64,000 nucleotides of DNA, from the NCBI RefSeq assembly GCF_001456115.1, contig NZ_CP013264.1, positions 2,622,501-2,686,500 on the forward strand, in the 5' to 3' direction. The notes under the pieces are model-generated. The model saw only the letters and a program-made list of their open reading frames with translations, was not told the DNA's origin and did not search any database. Position numbers and translations under genes: made by a program. Of the stretch, positions 8,709-18,500 are shown in pieces; position 1 is the first letter of the stretch; each line of letters starts with the position of its first letter. Origin of the DNA: Sphingobium baderi (GTDB lineage: Bacteria > Pseudomonadota > Alphaproteobacteria > Sphingomonadales > Sphingomonadaceae).

Positions 8709-9776
8709 TCAGAAAAGGCGCATTTGCGGTCCTTCCGGGGGTCGGAAAAGATCGGTCCTGACGGTCAGGCGCTCTCCGGTGAAGCCTGCCCGCATCCGTG
8801 CCTTGATAAAGCGGGTACGGATCAGATCGGCCCATACGCCCTGACCGCGCATACGTGTGCGAAAGTCCGGATCATTATCCCTTCCGCCGCGCATGTCGCG
8901 GATGATGGACATCACCTTTCCGGCCCGATCCGGGTAATGCTCATCCAGCCATGCCCTGAATAGAGGTGCGACTTCGTGTGGAAGGCGGATCGGAATGTAG
9001 CTGACCTCGCGGGCTCCAGCATCCGCCACCCGCGCGACGAGAGCCTCTATTTCATGATCGGTGATCCCCGGAATGACGGGCGAAATACTGGTAAGAACCG
9101 GGATTCCGGCCTCTGCAAGCTGACGGATCGCATCCAGCCGGCGCAGAGGATGGGGCGCCCTGGGCTCAAGCGTGCGCGCCACCAGAGGATCGAGCGACGT
9201 GAGCGAAAGCGCCACGGAAACCAGCCGGTCGCGCGCCATGTCCGACAGCAGGTCAATGTCCCTCAATATGCGGTTCGATTTGGTGGTGATGAACAGCGGA
9301 TGGCGGCATTCGGCTAACACTTCCAAGCACTGGCGTGTGATCCGCCATTCCCTTTCTATCGGTTGATAAGGGTCGGTGTTGGTGCCCATGGCGATGGGCG
9401 CAACCCTATAATTGCTTCGCGATAGTTCCTCTTTCAGCAATTTGGCGGCGTCGGGCTTGGCGAAAAGACGCGTTTCGAAATCGAGGCCCGGCGACAGGTC
9501 ATGATAGGCATGGCTTGGCCTTGCGAAGCAATAAATGCAGCCATGCTCGCATCCCCGATAGGCATTGATGGACTGGCTGAATGCGATGTCCGGGGAATTG
9601 TTTCGAGTAATGATGCGCCGCGCGCGCTCTATCGTCACGCTCGTGCGGCGGTGCGGAGCAAGGCCATCGATTGCGGGCAAGGCATCCAGCCAGTCTCCAT
9701 CCGCTTCCCGATGGGGAATGTTGAAGCGGCCGCTTGCTTCGTTCCGCGTTGCGCCTCTGCCTTTTTCGCTGGCCAT
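8709..9776 (-). CDS. PA0069-family radical SAM protein (SplB-like)
   Basis: Radical SAM enzyme of the PA0069 subgroup related to spore photoproduct lyase. The iron-sulphur/SAM motif is CEHGCIYC, preceded by the subgroup signature NAYRGCEHGC and followed by ARPSHAYHDLSPGLDFE. Other conserved elements are GTNTDPYQPIE and SISPVIPGITDHEI. Its substrate is not known. The ATG at 9776 lies 6 nt after a good -10 element and has no Shine-Dalgarno, so the mRNA is probably leaderless. The 355-residue length is normal for the subgroup. It is divergent from the YbjN gene. Confidence 0.88.
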   Translation of the reverse strand: MASEKGRGATRNEASGRFNIPHREADGDWLDALPAIDGLAPHRRTSVTIERARRIITRNNSPDIAFSQSINAYRGCEHGCIYCFARPSHAYHDLSPGLDFETRLFAKPDAAKLLKEELSRSNYRVAPIAMGTNTDPYQPIEREWRITRQCLEVLAECRHPLFITTKSNRILRDIDLLSDMARDRLVSVALSLTSLDPLVARTLEPRAPHPLRRLDAIRQLAEAGIPVLTSISPVIPGITDHEIEALVARVADAGAREVSYIPIRLPHEVAPLFRAWLDEHYPDRAGKVMSIIRDMRGGRDNDPDFRTRMRGQGVWADLIRTRFIKARMRAGFTGERLTVRTDLFRPPEGPQMRLF

Positions 9777-9781
9777 ACTGG

Positions 9782-9810
9782 ATTAGAACATAACATGAAC
9801 AATTTGACAA
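9782..9810 (-). promoter_or_regulatory. Sigma70-type promoter giving a leaderless radical SAM mRNA
   Basis: On the minus strand TTGTCA (9810-9805), a 17-nt spacer and TCTAAT (9787-9782) each match five of six consensus bases. The A of the radical SAM ATG (9776) is exactly where transcription should start. Confidence 0.6.
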
Positions 9811-9859
9811 GCCATTGTCGATGGCGGCACAGGACGGAAAAATCGATGAAGGACCTCAA

Positions 9860-10390
9860 ATGCGCCATATCCTGACGAGCCTTGCCGTTGCAGCCGCTGC
9901 CTTTTCCCTGCCGGCTTTCGCGCTGGATGAGGAGCCGTGCGGCAAAAGCATGGTGTGCGCCAGCAATCCGCAATCGGTTGCCGATGGCGTGCAGGCCGCC
10001 GGGTATAAGGCTGTCCTGTCGAAAAGCAGCACAACCGGCAATCCGATGATCGAAAGCGCGGCCAACGGTTATAATTATTCGATTTTCTTCTACGAATGCG
10101 AAGATGGGAAGAAATGCGGTTCGATCCAGTTCCAGATCAGCTTTGAGGATGATGGCGCGAACACATTGGAACTGGCGAACAAGTGGAACAGCAACAAGCG
10201 GTTCAGTCAGATGGCCGTGGCCGACGACAAATCGCTGGCCGTCAGCTATGATGTGGCGACGATCGGGGGCCTCAACCAGAAGAACTTCGCAGATGTGGTC
10301 GACTGGTGGGCGCTGATGCTGGGCGAACTGAACAAGTTCTTCAAGGAAAACCCGGCGCCTGCTGCCGCAGCCGAGGCGGCGGTCAAGTAG
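9860..10390 (+). CDS. YbjN domain-containing secreted protein
   Basis: A 176-residue protein with a cleavable signal peptide (MRHILTSLAVAAAAFSLPAFA, cut before LDEEPC) followed by a YbjN-type domain (about residues 35-165) containing GNPMIESAANGYNYSIFFYE and an FVDVVDWW-like element (FADVVDWWALM). Four cysteines in the first half suggest periplasmic disulfides. YbjN proteins are small chaperone-like folds of unclear role; periplasmic versions are frequent in sphingomonads. GAAGGA lies 6 nt before the ATG at 9860, which is why this start was taken over one 45 nt upstream. It ends in an alanine-rich tail. Confidence 0.8.
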   Translation: MRHILTSLAVAAAAFSLPAFALDEEPCGKSMVCASNPQSVADGVQAAGYKAVLSKSSTTGNPMIESAANGYNYSIFFYECEDGKKCGSIQFQISFEDDGANTLELANKWNSNKRFSQMAVADDKSLAVSYDVATIGGLNQKNFADVVDWWALMLGELNKFFKENPAPAAAAEAAVK

Positions 10391-10409
10391 GCCCGACTGC
10401 TGGCCGCTA

Positions 10410-10937
10410 TCAGCGTTCGTTGAGGCGAGGCATCAGTTCCACGAAATTACAGGGACGGAACCGGCTGTCCAACTGGCTTACAAGTATGCCGTCCCACGCA
10501 TCCCTGACCGCGCCGGTGGAACCGGGTAGCGCGAAGATATAGGTGCCCCGCGCGACGCAGGCGGTGGCGCGGGACTGGATGGTGGACGTTCCGATCGTCT
10601 GATAGCTGAGCCAGCGGAACAGCTCGCCAAAACCGGGAATTTCCTTGTCCTGCACCTGCGCCAGCGCTTCGGGGGTTACGTCCCGTCCGGTCACGCCGGT
10701 GCCGCCGGTGGTGATGATGCAGTCGACTTGCGGATCGTCGATCCATGCATGAAGGCGCGCCACGATGGTGGCGCGCTCGTCCTGCTCGATATGGCGAGCG
10801 GCGAGGATATGGCCGGCCGCCGCGATCCGTTCGACCAGAGTGTCGCCGGAACGATCCTCCGCCAACGTTCGGCTATCGGAAACAGTCAGGACAGCAATGC
10901 GGACCGGCAGGAAGGGCCGGCTTTCATCGATGGACAT
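10410..10937 (-). CDS. moaB: Molybdenum cofactor biosynthesis protein B
   Basis: MoaB/Mog-fold protein, predicted to adenylylate molybdopterin on the way to molybdenum cofactor. Visible family motifs are [36 protein letters not shown] and [18 protein letters not shown]. The ATG at 10937 overlaps the stop of the upstream transglycosylase gene by one base (TGATG), so it is translationally coupled. Length (175 residues) is typical. No other moa genes are nearby; its neighbours are a murein enzyme and a uracil-DNA glycosylase, so the run is probably an operon of convenience. Confidence 0.92.
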   Translation of the reverse strand: MSIDESRPFLPVRIAVLTVSDSRTLAEDRSGDTLVERIAAAGHILAARHIEQDERATIVARLHAWIDDPQVDCIITTGGTGVTGRDVTPEALAQVQDKEIPGFGELFRWLSYQTIGTSTIQSRATACVARGTYIFALPGSTGAVRDAWDGILVSQLDSRFRPCNFVELMPRLNER

Positions 10938-12718
10938 CAATCGCTGCCGCCCGCTGCGATCAGGCTTTTCCCGTCAACGCGCGTCAGGCGAACCAGCCGG
11001 CTTCCCTTGGTGCCGGGGAATGTGGGCCAAAGGCCCTGCGCCATGCCGGTCAGGCACTCCGCCTTGCCCTGCGCCTGGATCTGATACATCCAGTAATTAC
11101 GCATGACGATGTTCACATAGGCGCGCGTTTCATAATAGGGCAGGGATTCCATGAATAGTAGCGGATCGCCATTGTCCTTCACCTGGACATTCCAGCGCTG
11201 CACGGGCAGAGGCCCGGCATTATAGGCGGCCATGACCTTGGGCAGAAGGCCGCCGGTCGCGCTCATGTCGCGCAAGGTTTCCAGATAGCGTTGGCCATAT
11301 TCCATGTTGGTGGACGGCACGAACAACTGCGCGGGGGAGGATAACCCCATGTCGCTGCCCGTCCCCGGCCGGACCTGCATCAAGCCACGCGCGCCCGCGG
11401 AACTGACGGCATCCGCGCGAAAGCCGGATTCCTGAAGTGTGTGGGCAAAGACCAGCGAAGGATCGACGCGCCAGCCGCCATCGGGCTTCCAGTCGGGGGC
11501 GGGGAAGCGCGCGAAGCTTTCCGGCTGCTTTCCGGCGGGGCCATTATGGGCAAGCCACAACTGCGTCGCGGGAAGATTGAGGGCGCTAGCCAGACGGAGC
11601 AGCGCATCATATTGCGTGGTGCCACCCAGTTTGGCCTGATAGCGCAAGGCTTCATCGGCCTTGTCGGACTGGCCGATGGCCGCAAAGACGATCGCTGCGC
11701 GGACATTGGGATTGGCCTTCAACTGCTGCCATTCCGCTTCGCCGAAGCGAACGCCCATCGCCGCGCCGCCCAGCGGTAAGCCCAGCGTCTCGCGGGCAAG
11801 AAGGCCATAGAAGGTTTCGTCCGAACGAGCCGCGACCTTGAGCAAATTTTCGACTTTTTCGGGCTGCCCGCATATCATATAGGCCCGCGCGGCCCAATAG
11901 GCGCCCGCCGCGCGCATATCGGCATTGCCCGACAGGGCCGCCACATTCGCAAAAGCAGGTGCGGCGGCGATGCAGTCATTCTGACGCCATGCGGCAAGGC
12001 CCGTCGTCCAATGCGCCTGCACCGTCCAGTCGCCGCCCGACCGAACTTCCAGCGCCTTTGCGGCCATGCGCCGGGCGTTCCCGTCGTCGCTTTCGATATA
12101 ATAGGCCCATGCAACGCGTTGGCGCACTTCGGTCAGCCCTTCGGGCGTCAGGCCCGCTTCGCCGGTGGTGAGCAGTCCTTCCGCTCCGGCCGGATCGTCA
12201 TTATTGATGAAGGGCTGGATGCGGCTGGCGAGGCTTTGCGCCAGCAGATCGGTCTTGGTCGCGCGCACATATTCGCGGCGCGGTGCGGAGCCCAGCCAGA
12301 CCAGCTTCTGGACTTGAGGCAGATCCGGTAGAATGGTCGCGCCACGTTTCTGGGCCAGGCGGGAAAGCTGATCCGCGCGCGGCAGCCATGACGCCTTGTT
12401 CAGCAGGTCGAGAAGGTCGAACAGTTCGGTGCGTGGCGAGCCCTTCGCCAGGTAGAGTTCGGCAAGCGCCATGGAACGCATCGGGTCCTGCTGGTCGAGA
12501 GTCAGGATCATTGCTTTTGCGTCGATCCATTTCTGGTCCTGAAGCGAGGCGAAAATGGCGCGGTATCGTCCCTTGTCGCCGTCGCTCAATCGAAGCGGGG
12601 TGGAATTTATCGGAAGGGCGGCAACCATGGCCGCCGTTTCGGCTTTTACGGGCAGAACCGTCGCGGCGCCCAGCATCAGAAGGGCCAGGCGGGAGAGGCA
12701 GGTGGTGGCGCGAATCAC
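10937..12718 (-). CDS. Soluble lytic murein transglycosylase (Slt family)
   Basis: Periplasmic enzyme that cleaves glycan strands of peptidoglycan to 1,6-anhydro products. From a GTG at 12718 it begins with a signal peptide ([18 protein letters not shown], cut after VKA). An all-helical superhelix occupies about residues 30-400, and the C-terminal SLT domain carries the catalytic glutamate, E430, in HTLQESGFR, followed by [13 protein letters not shown] and [10 protein letters not shown]. The GTG overlaps the upstream uracil-DNA glycosylase stop (GTGA) and has AAGGAAAG 8-10 nt before it, which makes it a better start than a codon 42 nt upstream. Length 593 residues. Confidence 0.9.
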   Translation of the reverse strand: MIRATTCLSRLALLMLGAATVLPVKAETAAMVAALPINSTPLRLSDGDKGRYRAIFASLQDQKWIDAKAMILTLDQQDPMRSMALAELYLAKGSPRTELFDLLDLLNKASWLPRADQLSRLAQKRGATILPDLPQVQKLVWLGSAPRREYVRATKTDLLAQSLASRIQPFINNDDPAGAEGLLTTGEAGLTPEGLTEVRQRVAWAYYIESDDGNARRMAAKALEVRSGGDWTVQAHWTTGLAAWRQNDCIAAAPAFANVAALSGNADMRAAGAYWAARAYMICGQPEKVENLLKVAARSDETFYGLLARETLGLPLGGAAMGVRFGEAEWQQLKANPNVRAAIVFAAIGQSDKADEALRYQAKLGGTTQYDALLRLASALNLPATQLWLAHNGPAGKQPESFARFPAPDWKPDGGWRVDPSLVFAHTLQESGFRADAVSSAGARGLMQVRPGTGSDMGLSSPAQLFVPSTNMEYGQRYLETLRDMSATGGLLPKVMAAYNAGPLPVQRWNVQVKDNGDPLLFMESLPYYETRAYVNIVMRNYWMYQIQAQGKAECLTGMAQGLWPTFPGTKGSRLVRLTRVDGKSLIAAGGSD

Positions 12719-13434
12719 GAACGGCTTTCCTTGATAAGACTTTGCAGAGCGCGCCAACATTCCGCCTTGGCCGCTGGCTGGCCGAGCAGCAGTCGCGGAT
12801 GAAATGTGGCAATTGCGGGCAGAGTGCCGCCATCATGGTTAAAGAAACGTAAACTATTTGCGCTGTCGCTTGCATCCGGCGGCAAAAGGGCACGGGCTGT
12901 CCGATCGCCCAGCAGCAACAGTCGCTCCGGGGCGGCAAGCGCGACATGCGCGCGCATCCGTCTGGCGGCGAAGTCAATGTCGCCAGCTTCCACCATGCCG
13001 CCGGGAGGGCGCGCGGCGAAGAGCGAGGCGATATAGACATCCGGGCGGCTCATGCCGATGGCTTGCAACATCGCTTCGAGCAGCGTTCCGGCGCGATCCG
13101 CAAGCAGGCTGTTCGCGTTCATGTCTGCCGGATCGGGCATATCGGTGACGATCATGAGCGGTGCGGATTGCGGTCCCGCAGGCATGATCGGCGGGGCCGC
13201 CCACCGGCGTTCGGGCTGCGTGGCTTCGCTTGCCAGCCAGTCGTGAAATGCCGCGAGCGTCGCCGGCATGGCCGGAACCGGGGCGGCGACGGTGGGCTTT
13301 GTGATGGTGACGGGCGCTGGGCGCAGCCAGTGAACGGGAGCTTCGCTCACCGCGCAATCGACCCCCGCTGCCGCCCACCATTCAAGATAGGCATCGGCCG
13401 CTGCCGACAAGTTAATCTGCAATGCACCCCGCAT
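12715..13434 (-). CDS. Uracil-DNA glycosylase superfamily protein (divergent)
   Basis: A 239-residue protein of the uracil-DNA glycosylase superfamily: the C-terminal ~150 residues show the fold, with AGTLLEAMLQAIG, the VYIASLFAARPPG strand, RLLLLGDRTARALL and ATFHPRLLL. The N-terminal ~80 residues are alanine/proline rich. The normal first motif of family-4 enzymes (GEAPG) is replaced by VTDMPDP, and I do not see the four cysteines that hold their iron-sulphur cluster. It may therefore be a divergent or non-catalytic member. The ATG at 13434 has only a weak GAAG upstream. It overlaps slt by 4 nt. Confidence 0.75.
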   Translation of the reverse strand: MRGALQINLSAAADAYLEWWAAAGVDCAVSEAPVHWLRPAPVTITKPTVAAPVPAMPATLAAFHDWLASEATQPERRWAAPPIMPAGPQSAPLMIVTDMPDPADMNANSLLADRAGTLLEAMLQAIGMSRPDVYIASLFAARPPGGMVEAGDIDFAARRMRAHVALAAPERLLLLGDRTARALLPPDASDSANSLRFFNHDGGTLPAIATFHPRLLLGQPAAKAECWRALQSLIKESRS

Positions 13435-13561
13435 AGTTCTTCTAGGGCCAGAGGTTGACGGCGTGGTCAAGAATCTTCATCGCGCTTAATGTCAGAATGT
13501 TGGAGTAATGCGGCGACCGGATGAGGGAGGGAAGCCTGCCGGTGTGCCTAATGGAGGGATT

Positions 13562-15214
13562 ATGAGCGAACGGGAATCGATGCCCTATGACATCGTCATC
13601 GTCGGTGGCGGGCCTGCCGGCCTGTCTGCCGCGATCCGGCTGAAGCAGTTGGCGAACGATGCGGGCCAGGAACTGGCGGTATGCGTGCTGGAAAAGGGAT
13701 CGGAAATAGGCGCCCATATCCTGTCCGGCGCGGTCGTCGATCCCAAGGCGCTTGATGAGCTTTTGCCCGAATGGCGGGGTCAGGGTTGCCCGCTGGCCGA
13801 AGTGCCGGTGACGGATAACCAGCACTGGTTCCTCACCAAGGGCGGCAAGATGGCGATGCCGCACATCATGACCCCGGGCTGGATGCACAATAAGGGCACT
13901 TATACCGGATCGCTGGGCAATCTGTGCCGCTGGCTGGCGGAGCAGGCCGAAGGACTGGGCGTGGAAATCTTCCCCGGCTTCGCGGCGGCAGAAATCCTCT
14001 ATAATGAGGATGGGTCGGTGAAAGGCGTCGCGACCGGTGACATGGGCATCGATCGTGAAGGCAATCGCAAGTCCGATTATCAGCCGGGTCTGGAACTGCA
14101 CGCCAAATATACCTTCTTTGCCGAAGGCGCGCGCGGTCATTTGACCAAGATATTGAAGCGTCAGTTCGACCTCGACGCCGACAGCCAGCCGCAGGTCTAT
14201 GGCCTGGGCATGAAGGAATTGTGGGACATCGACCCCGCCAAGCACAAGCCGGGCCTGGTCATTCACACACAAGGCTGGCCGCTGACGGACGCCTATGGTG
14301 GCGGTTTCCTCTACCATCAGGCCAATGGGCAGGTGGCGTTGGGTTTCGTGGTCGGCCTTGGCTACCGCAATCCCTATCTCTATCCGTTCGAGGAATTTCA
14401 GCGCTGGAAGCAGCATCCGGAAATCCGCAAATATCTGGAAGGCGGTCGCCGCGTCTCCTATGGCGCGCGCGCGATCAATGAAGGCGGCTGGCAGTCGATT
14501 CCGAAGCTGGTATTCCCTGGCGGCGCGTTGATCGGCTGCACGGCGGGCTTCGTAAACGTGCCGCGTATCAAGGGCACCCATACCGCGATGAAGTCGGGCA
14601 TGCTGGCCGCCGAAGCCGCGTTCGAGGCGATCCAGAACGAACGCGCCCGCGACGTGCTGCACGATTATGAGGACCGCCTTCGGACAAGCTGGATCGCGAA
14701 GGAACTGCAACTGGTCAAGAATGCCGAGCCGCTTCTGTCTAAGTTCGGCAACACCATTGGCACGTTGCTGGCGGGCATCGACATGTGGATGCGAACGCTC
14801 AAAATCGGCTTGCCTTTCACGATGAAGCACAAGCCGGACAATGAGAAAATCTGGCCCAAGGATTCGTGCCGGAAGATCGATTATCCCAAGCCGGATGGCG
14901 TGATCAGCTTCGATCGCCTTTCTTCGGTGTTCCTGTCGAACACCAATCATGAGGAAGATCAGCCGGTTCACTTGCAGCTGAAGGATCCCTCGATCCCGAT
15001 CAGCTACAACCTGCCCATTTATGACGAACCGGCACAGCGTTATTGTCCTGCTGGCGTTTATGAGGTGGTCGGGCTGGACGAAGGCAATCCTCGTTTCCAG
15101 ATCAACGCGCAGAATTGCGTCCATTGCAAGACTTGCGACATCAAGGACCCGACCCAGAACATCAACTGGGTCGTGCCGGAAGGCGGCGGAGGGCCGAACT
15201 ATCCCAACATGTAA
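13562..15214 (+). CDS. Electron-transfer flavoprotein:ubiquinone oxidoreductase
   Basis: Monotopic inner-membrane flavoprotein (ETF-QO) that passes electrons from reduced ETF, loaded by acyl-CoA dehydrogenases, to ubiquinone. The FAD-binding motif [14 protein letters not shown] is near the N-terminus, a [20 protein letters not shown] segment lies mid-protein, and the C-terminal ferredoxin-like domain carries the 4Fe-4S ligands in [13 protein letters not shown] with an upstream RYCPAGVYE cysteine. GGAGGG lies about 4 nt before the ATG at 13562, chosen over one 54 nt upstream. Length 550 residues is normal. The link to the propionyl-CoA and thiolase genes elsewhere in the window is metabolic only. 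Confidence 0.95.
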   Translation: MSERESMPYDIVIVGGGPAGLSAAIRLKQLANDAGQELAVCVLEKGSEIGAHILSGAVVDPKALDELLPEWRGQGCPLAEVPVTDNQHWFLTKGGKMAMPHIMTPGWMHNKGTYTGSLGNLCRWLAEQAEGLGVEIFPGFAAAEILYNEDGSVKGVATGDMGIDREGNRKSDYQPGLELHAKYTFFAEGARGHLTKILKRQFDLDADSQPQVYGLGMKELWDIDPAKHKPGLVIHTQGWPLTDAYGGGFLYHQANGQVALGFVVGLGYRNPYLYPFEEFQRWKQHPEIRKYLEGGRRVSYGARAINEGGWQSIPKLVFPGGALIGCTAGFVNVPRIKGTHTAMKSGMLAAEAAFEAIQNERARDVLHDYEDRLRTSWIAKELQLVKNAEPLLSKFGNTIGTLLAGIDMWMRTLKIGLPFTMKHKPDNEKIWPKDSCRKIDYPKPDGVISFDRLSSVFLSNTNHEEDQPVHLQLKDPSIPISYNLPIYDEPAQRYCPAGVYEVVGLDEGNPRFQINAQNCVHCKTCDIKDPTQNINWVVPEGGGGPNYPNM

Positions 15215-15227
15215 GCGCATCATCGCT

Positions 15228-16859
15228 TTGGGACTGTTGGCGCTGCCGATGACCGCACAGGCATCGGTGGCACCGGACAGCGCATTTCATGCCTATGCGC
15301 GCGCGCGGCTTGCCGATGGGGATGGCGCGTCGCCGCTGGCGGTCGAGAATTACCGGCTGGCGCTGGACGAAGATCCGGGGAGCCCGGCCATCGCGCGGCG
15401 ATCTTATCTGCAGGCGCTGGAAAGCGGCGATCTTCCTCTGGCGTTGCGGTCCGCTCGGTTGCTGGACGCAGAAGGCCTTCTGCCGCGCGATGGCACTTTG
15501 TTGCATATTGGCGATGCGCTCAATCGCAAGGATTGGGCGGCAGCCCGGACGTGGACCGACCGAATGGCGGAAGAGGGCAATTTCGCCTTCCTCGCACCCC
15601 TTGTGCGAAGCTGGATTAGGCTTGGTGAGGGGAATTACGACCCGCCCATCCTTGTTGCGAAAGACCGCGCCGACATCCTCGCGCGGCGCTATATGGATGA
15701 GCAGATTGCCTTGCAGGCGCTGGCGCGGAAGGATGTTCAGGCCGCTCTTCCCGCAATCCGGGCCGCTCTTGCCACCCGGACCAGCGATCAAGATGCGTTG
15801 CGCCTGACTTTTGCCGCCCAATTGGCAAGTCAGCGAGCTGCTACACAGGCTCTTGAGCTTCTGCCCGACGATCGAGCCAATTTCGCTCTGGCACGATCGG
15901 ATATTGAGCAGGGCAGGAGCAGGAAACTACGCCGGGAAGGCGCGCCACTTACGCCCGCGCAAGGTTTTGGGCGGCTGCTGACGCGGCTCGCGGTTGACGC
16001 GGCAGCGATGGACGGCGGCGAAGTTCTGTCGATTCGACTAGCGCGTATCGCGACCTTTGCGGATCCAGGCGCGGAAAGCCGGATCGTGATGGCGCGCCTG
16101 TTGACCGAGAATGAAAATCCCGCGCTGGGCCTTGCCGAAGCGCGCAAGATTCCCGTGGACAGCTATTATGGTGCGTTGGCGGAAGCGGAACTGATCGACG
16201 CATTGGATGGGGCAGGGCAGGACGAAGGCGCCATTGCCCTGGCGCGGTCGCAGGCCGCGGCACCGAATGCCGAGGCGGAGCGTTTCGTGCGCCTGGGCAG
16301 CTTGCTGGCGGGCGCCAAGGATTTTAGCGGAGCCGCGCAAGCATTCCGCGCCGCGCAAGCCCGCTATCCGGCCGATGCCATGCCCTGGACGCTGCTTCTG
16401 TTCGAGGGCAGTGCGCTCGAGCAGGGCAAGCAATGGGATGAAGCGCGGGCGGTATTGGAACGCGCGGCGAAAATCGAACCGAATGAGCCGATGATATTGA
16501 ATTATCTTGGCTACGCGCAGATCGAGCGGCGTCAGAATGTGGACGAGGCGCTGGCGTTATTGAAAAAGGCCAGCACCCTGAAACCCGACGATCCATCGAT
16601 CACGGACTCGCTGGGGTGGGCCCAATTCATTGCGGGCAATGTGGAGGCGGCGGTCCCGGTGCTGGAGAAGGCAGCGGCCAGCGCGCCGGGCGATGCGACC
16701 ATCAATGAGCATCTGGGGGATGCATTATGGGCGGCCGGGCGGCGTTATGAGGCGCGCTATGCATGGAAGGCCGCGGCCACATTCGCCGATGGAGTCGTGG
16801 CTGAACGGCTGAAAGCAAAGGCGAAAGAAGGTATGAAGCCCGAATATGCCGCCCCCTGA
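15228..16859 (+). CDS. Secreted tetratricopeptide-repeat protein
   Basis: A protein of about 540 residues built of tetratricopeptide repeats, clearest in the last third (PMILNYLGYAQIERRQNVDE, PSITDSLGWAQFIAGNVEAA, ATINEHLGDALWAAGRRYEA). A short hydrophobic N-terminus ending in TAQA suggests export to the periplasm. No ATG is available before the signal sequence: the frame runs back into the ETF-QO gene, and candidates are TTG at 15228 (used here), ATC at 15219 or an ATG at 15249 that would remove the signal. The start is therefore uncertain. It follows ETF-QO directly and overlaps the ispE region. TPR proteins of this type usually scaffold envelope complexes; a specific partner cannot be named. 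Confidence 0.75.
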   Translation: MGLLALPMTAQASVAPDSAFHAYARARLADGDGASPLAVENYRLALDEDPGSPAIARRSYLQALESGDLPLALRSARLLDAEGLLPRDGTLLHIGDALNRKDWAAARTWTDRMAEEGNFAFLAPLVRSWIRLGEGNYDPPILVAKDRADILARRYMDEQIALQALARKDVQAALPAIRAALATRTSDQDALRLTFAAQLASQRAATQALELLPDDRANFALARSDIEQGRSRKLRREGAPLTPAQGFGRLLTRLAVDAAAMDGGEVLSIRLARIATFADPGAESRIVMARLLTENENPALGLAEARKIPVDSYYGALAEAELIDALDGAGQDEGAIALARSQAAAPNAEAERFVRLGSLLAGAKDFSGAAQAFRAAQARYPADAMPWTLLLFEGSALEQGKQWDEARAVLERAAKIEPNEPMILNYLGYAQIERRQNVDEALALLKKASTLKPDDPSITDSLGWAQFIAGNVEAAVPVLEKAAASAPGDATINEHLGDALWAAGRRYEARYAWKAAATFADGVVAERLKAKAKEGMKPEYAAP

Positions 16860-16890
16860 GTTTGAAATGATTCAAAATATCAATATCGAT

Positions 16891-17742
16891 ATGCAAGCTA
16901 CTGAAATTGCTTATGCCAAGATCAATCTGGCGCTGCATGTCCGTAGCCGCCGGCCGGACGGCTATCATGCACTGGAAAGTCTTTTTGTCTTCGCGCAGGA
17001 TGGAGATCGCTTGGACGGTAGGGTCACGGAAAGTGGAGCCGTCACGCTCCACACGGACGGGCCATTCGGAACGGAGATTACCGAAGACGCGGACAATCTT
17101 GTCGTGAAGGCAGCAGCGGCTCTTCGCAGCTATTTGGGCGAATCCCGCGGAGCGGCCCTGCGTTTGACCAAGAATCTGCCAGTGGCATCGGGCATAGGAG
17201 GAGGCTCTGCGGATACCGCGGCGACGCTGCGGCTGCTGATGCGGCTGTGGGATGCGAAGATTGAACGGGCCAAGCTGGAAGAACTGGCTTTGACAATCGG
17301 CTCCGACGTTCCCGCCTGTCTGGCCAGTACGACCCGGCTCGTCCGTGGACGTGGTGAATTGCTGGAAGATCATGATCTGCCGGAATTGGCGGGTGCGCCG
17401 CTATTGCTGGTCAATCCGGGGGTGGCGCTGTCGACAGGACGTGTATTCGCGGGCTGGGATGGAATGGATCGCGGTGCGTTGGTTGCGGATAACCTGAAGG
17501 AACTTTGCGTGGGTGGACGCAATGACCTTGAGCCAGCCGCAAGGCGTGAAGCGCCGGTGATCGCGGACGTCCTCACGCGGTTGGCGCAATGCCAAGGGCA
17601 GTTTCTTTCCCGCATGTCGGGATCGGGCGCGACCTGTTTCGCCCTGTTTGAAACGGAAGATACCATGCGCGCGGCTGCACAGGCGTTGCGTGCGGAGTAT
17701 CCTATATGGTGGATCATGGAAACGCGGATCAGAACGGCATGA
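16891..17742 (+). CDS. ispE: 4-diphosphocytidyl-2-C-methyl-D-erythritol kinase
   Basis: GHMP-family kinase of the non-mevalonate isoprenoid pathway; it phosphorylates CDP-methylerythritol at the 2-hydroxyl. Diagnostic segments are AYAKINLALHV at the N-terminus, the ATP loop PVASGIGGGSADTAA, IGSDVPACL and the C-terminal MSGSGATCFALFE. None of the possible starts (16846, 16867, 16891) has a good ribosome-binding site. I took the ATG at 16891 because MQATEIAYAKINLALHV matches the family N-terminus and follows an AT-rich leader. The stop overlaps the next gene (ATGA). Confidence 0.92.
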   Translation: MQATEIAYAKINLALHVRSRRPDGYHALESLFVFAQDGDRLDGRVTESGAVTLHTDGPFGTEITEDADNLVVKAAAALRSYLGESRGAALRLTKNLPVASGIGGGSADTAATLRLLMRLWDAKIERAKLEELALTIGSDVPACLASTTRLVRGRGELLEDHDLPELAGAPLLLVNPGVALSTGRVFAGWDGMDRGALVADNLKELCVGGRNDLEPAARREAPVIADVLTRLAQCQGQFLSRMSGSGATCFALFETEDTMRAAAQALRAEYPIWWIMETRIRTA

Positions 17743-18455
17743 CCGAAGCCTTTACACAGATCGACGGCGGCGATCTCAACATTCTCATCGTCGCGGATCA
17801 TGCATCGGCCCATGTGCCCCGCGACATCGATCTGGGCATCGATCCGGTCTTGCTTAGGGAACATATCGCCGTCGATATCGGCGTGGCCGAAGTCAGCGCG
17901 GCAATCGCGCGGCAATTGGGCTGCACGGCTATTCTGGGGGGCGTGTCCCGCCTGGTGATAGATCTCAATCGCGAGGATGATGCGCCGGGCCTGTTGCCGG
18001 TAATGAGCGATGGTCATGCAATTCCCGGCAATCGCGATGCGGACGTGATGGAGCGGATGATCCGGTTCCATCATCCCTATCATCATCATCTGAGCCGGTT
18101 GCTGAACCGCATGACGTCGCCGTTCATTCTGTCGGTGCATAGCTTCACACCCCGTCTTGCCAGCGATCCGGAGCAACAGCGGCCATGGGAGATCGGCGTG
18201 CTCTATAACGAAGATGATCGTGCTGCACGGATCGCCATCCCACTGTTGAAGGCTGTGGGCCTGAAGGTGGGCGATCAGCAGCCCTATTCGGGTCAACTGC
18301 TCAACGCGACGATGAATCGGCATGCGGAAGCCAATGGCATTCCCTATCTCGGTGTCGAAATGCGGCAGGATCTGGTGCGTGACGAAGCCGGTCAGCGGCG
18401 CTTTGTGGAAATATTAGGTCAAATTTCACTGAATTGTCATAATATACTTGCGTGA
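17739..18455 (+). CDS. N-formylglutamate amidohydrolase family protein
   Basis: A 238-residue member of the N-formylglutamate amidohydrolase (HutG-like) family, zinc enzymes related to carboxypeptidases. Motifs seen are ILIVADHASAHVP near the N-terminus (probable metal ligands D and H), LGGVSRLVIDLNRE, FILSVHSFTP and the C-terminal GIPYLGVEMRQDLV. No histidine-degradation genes are nearby, so the substrate could be another N-formyl or acyl amino acid. The ATG overlaps the ispE stop by 4 nt, so the two are translationally coupled. Confidence 0.85.
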   Translation: MTEAFTQIDGGDLNILIVADHASAHVPRDIDLGIDPVLLREHIAVDIGVAEVSAAIARQLGCTAILGGVSRLVIDLNREDDAPGLLPVMSDGHAIPGNRDADVMERMIRFHHPYHHHLSRLLNRMTSPFILSVHSFTPRLASDPEQQRPWEIGVLYNEDDRAARIAIPLLKAVGLKVGDQQPYSGQLLNATMNRHAEANGIPYLGVEMRQDLVRDEAGQRRFVEILGQISLNCHNILA

Positions 18456-18500
18456 ATCACTCCTTTTTGGAAAGAGGCGCGCGCAACAAGGGTAAGTTTT

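Noticed and set aside
13455..13500. TTGACG near 13457 as an ETF-QO promoter
   Set aside because: No acceptable -10 at 16-18 nt; the nearest AT-rich hexamers are badly spaced.
18433..18455. TTGTCA followed by TATACT-like sequence before ilvD
   Set aside because: The two elements overlap or are spaced too closely for a promoter, and the region is inside the preceding gene's 3' end.
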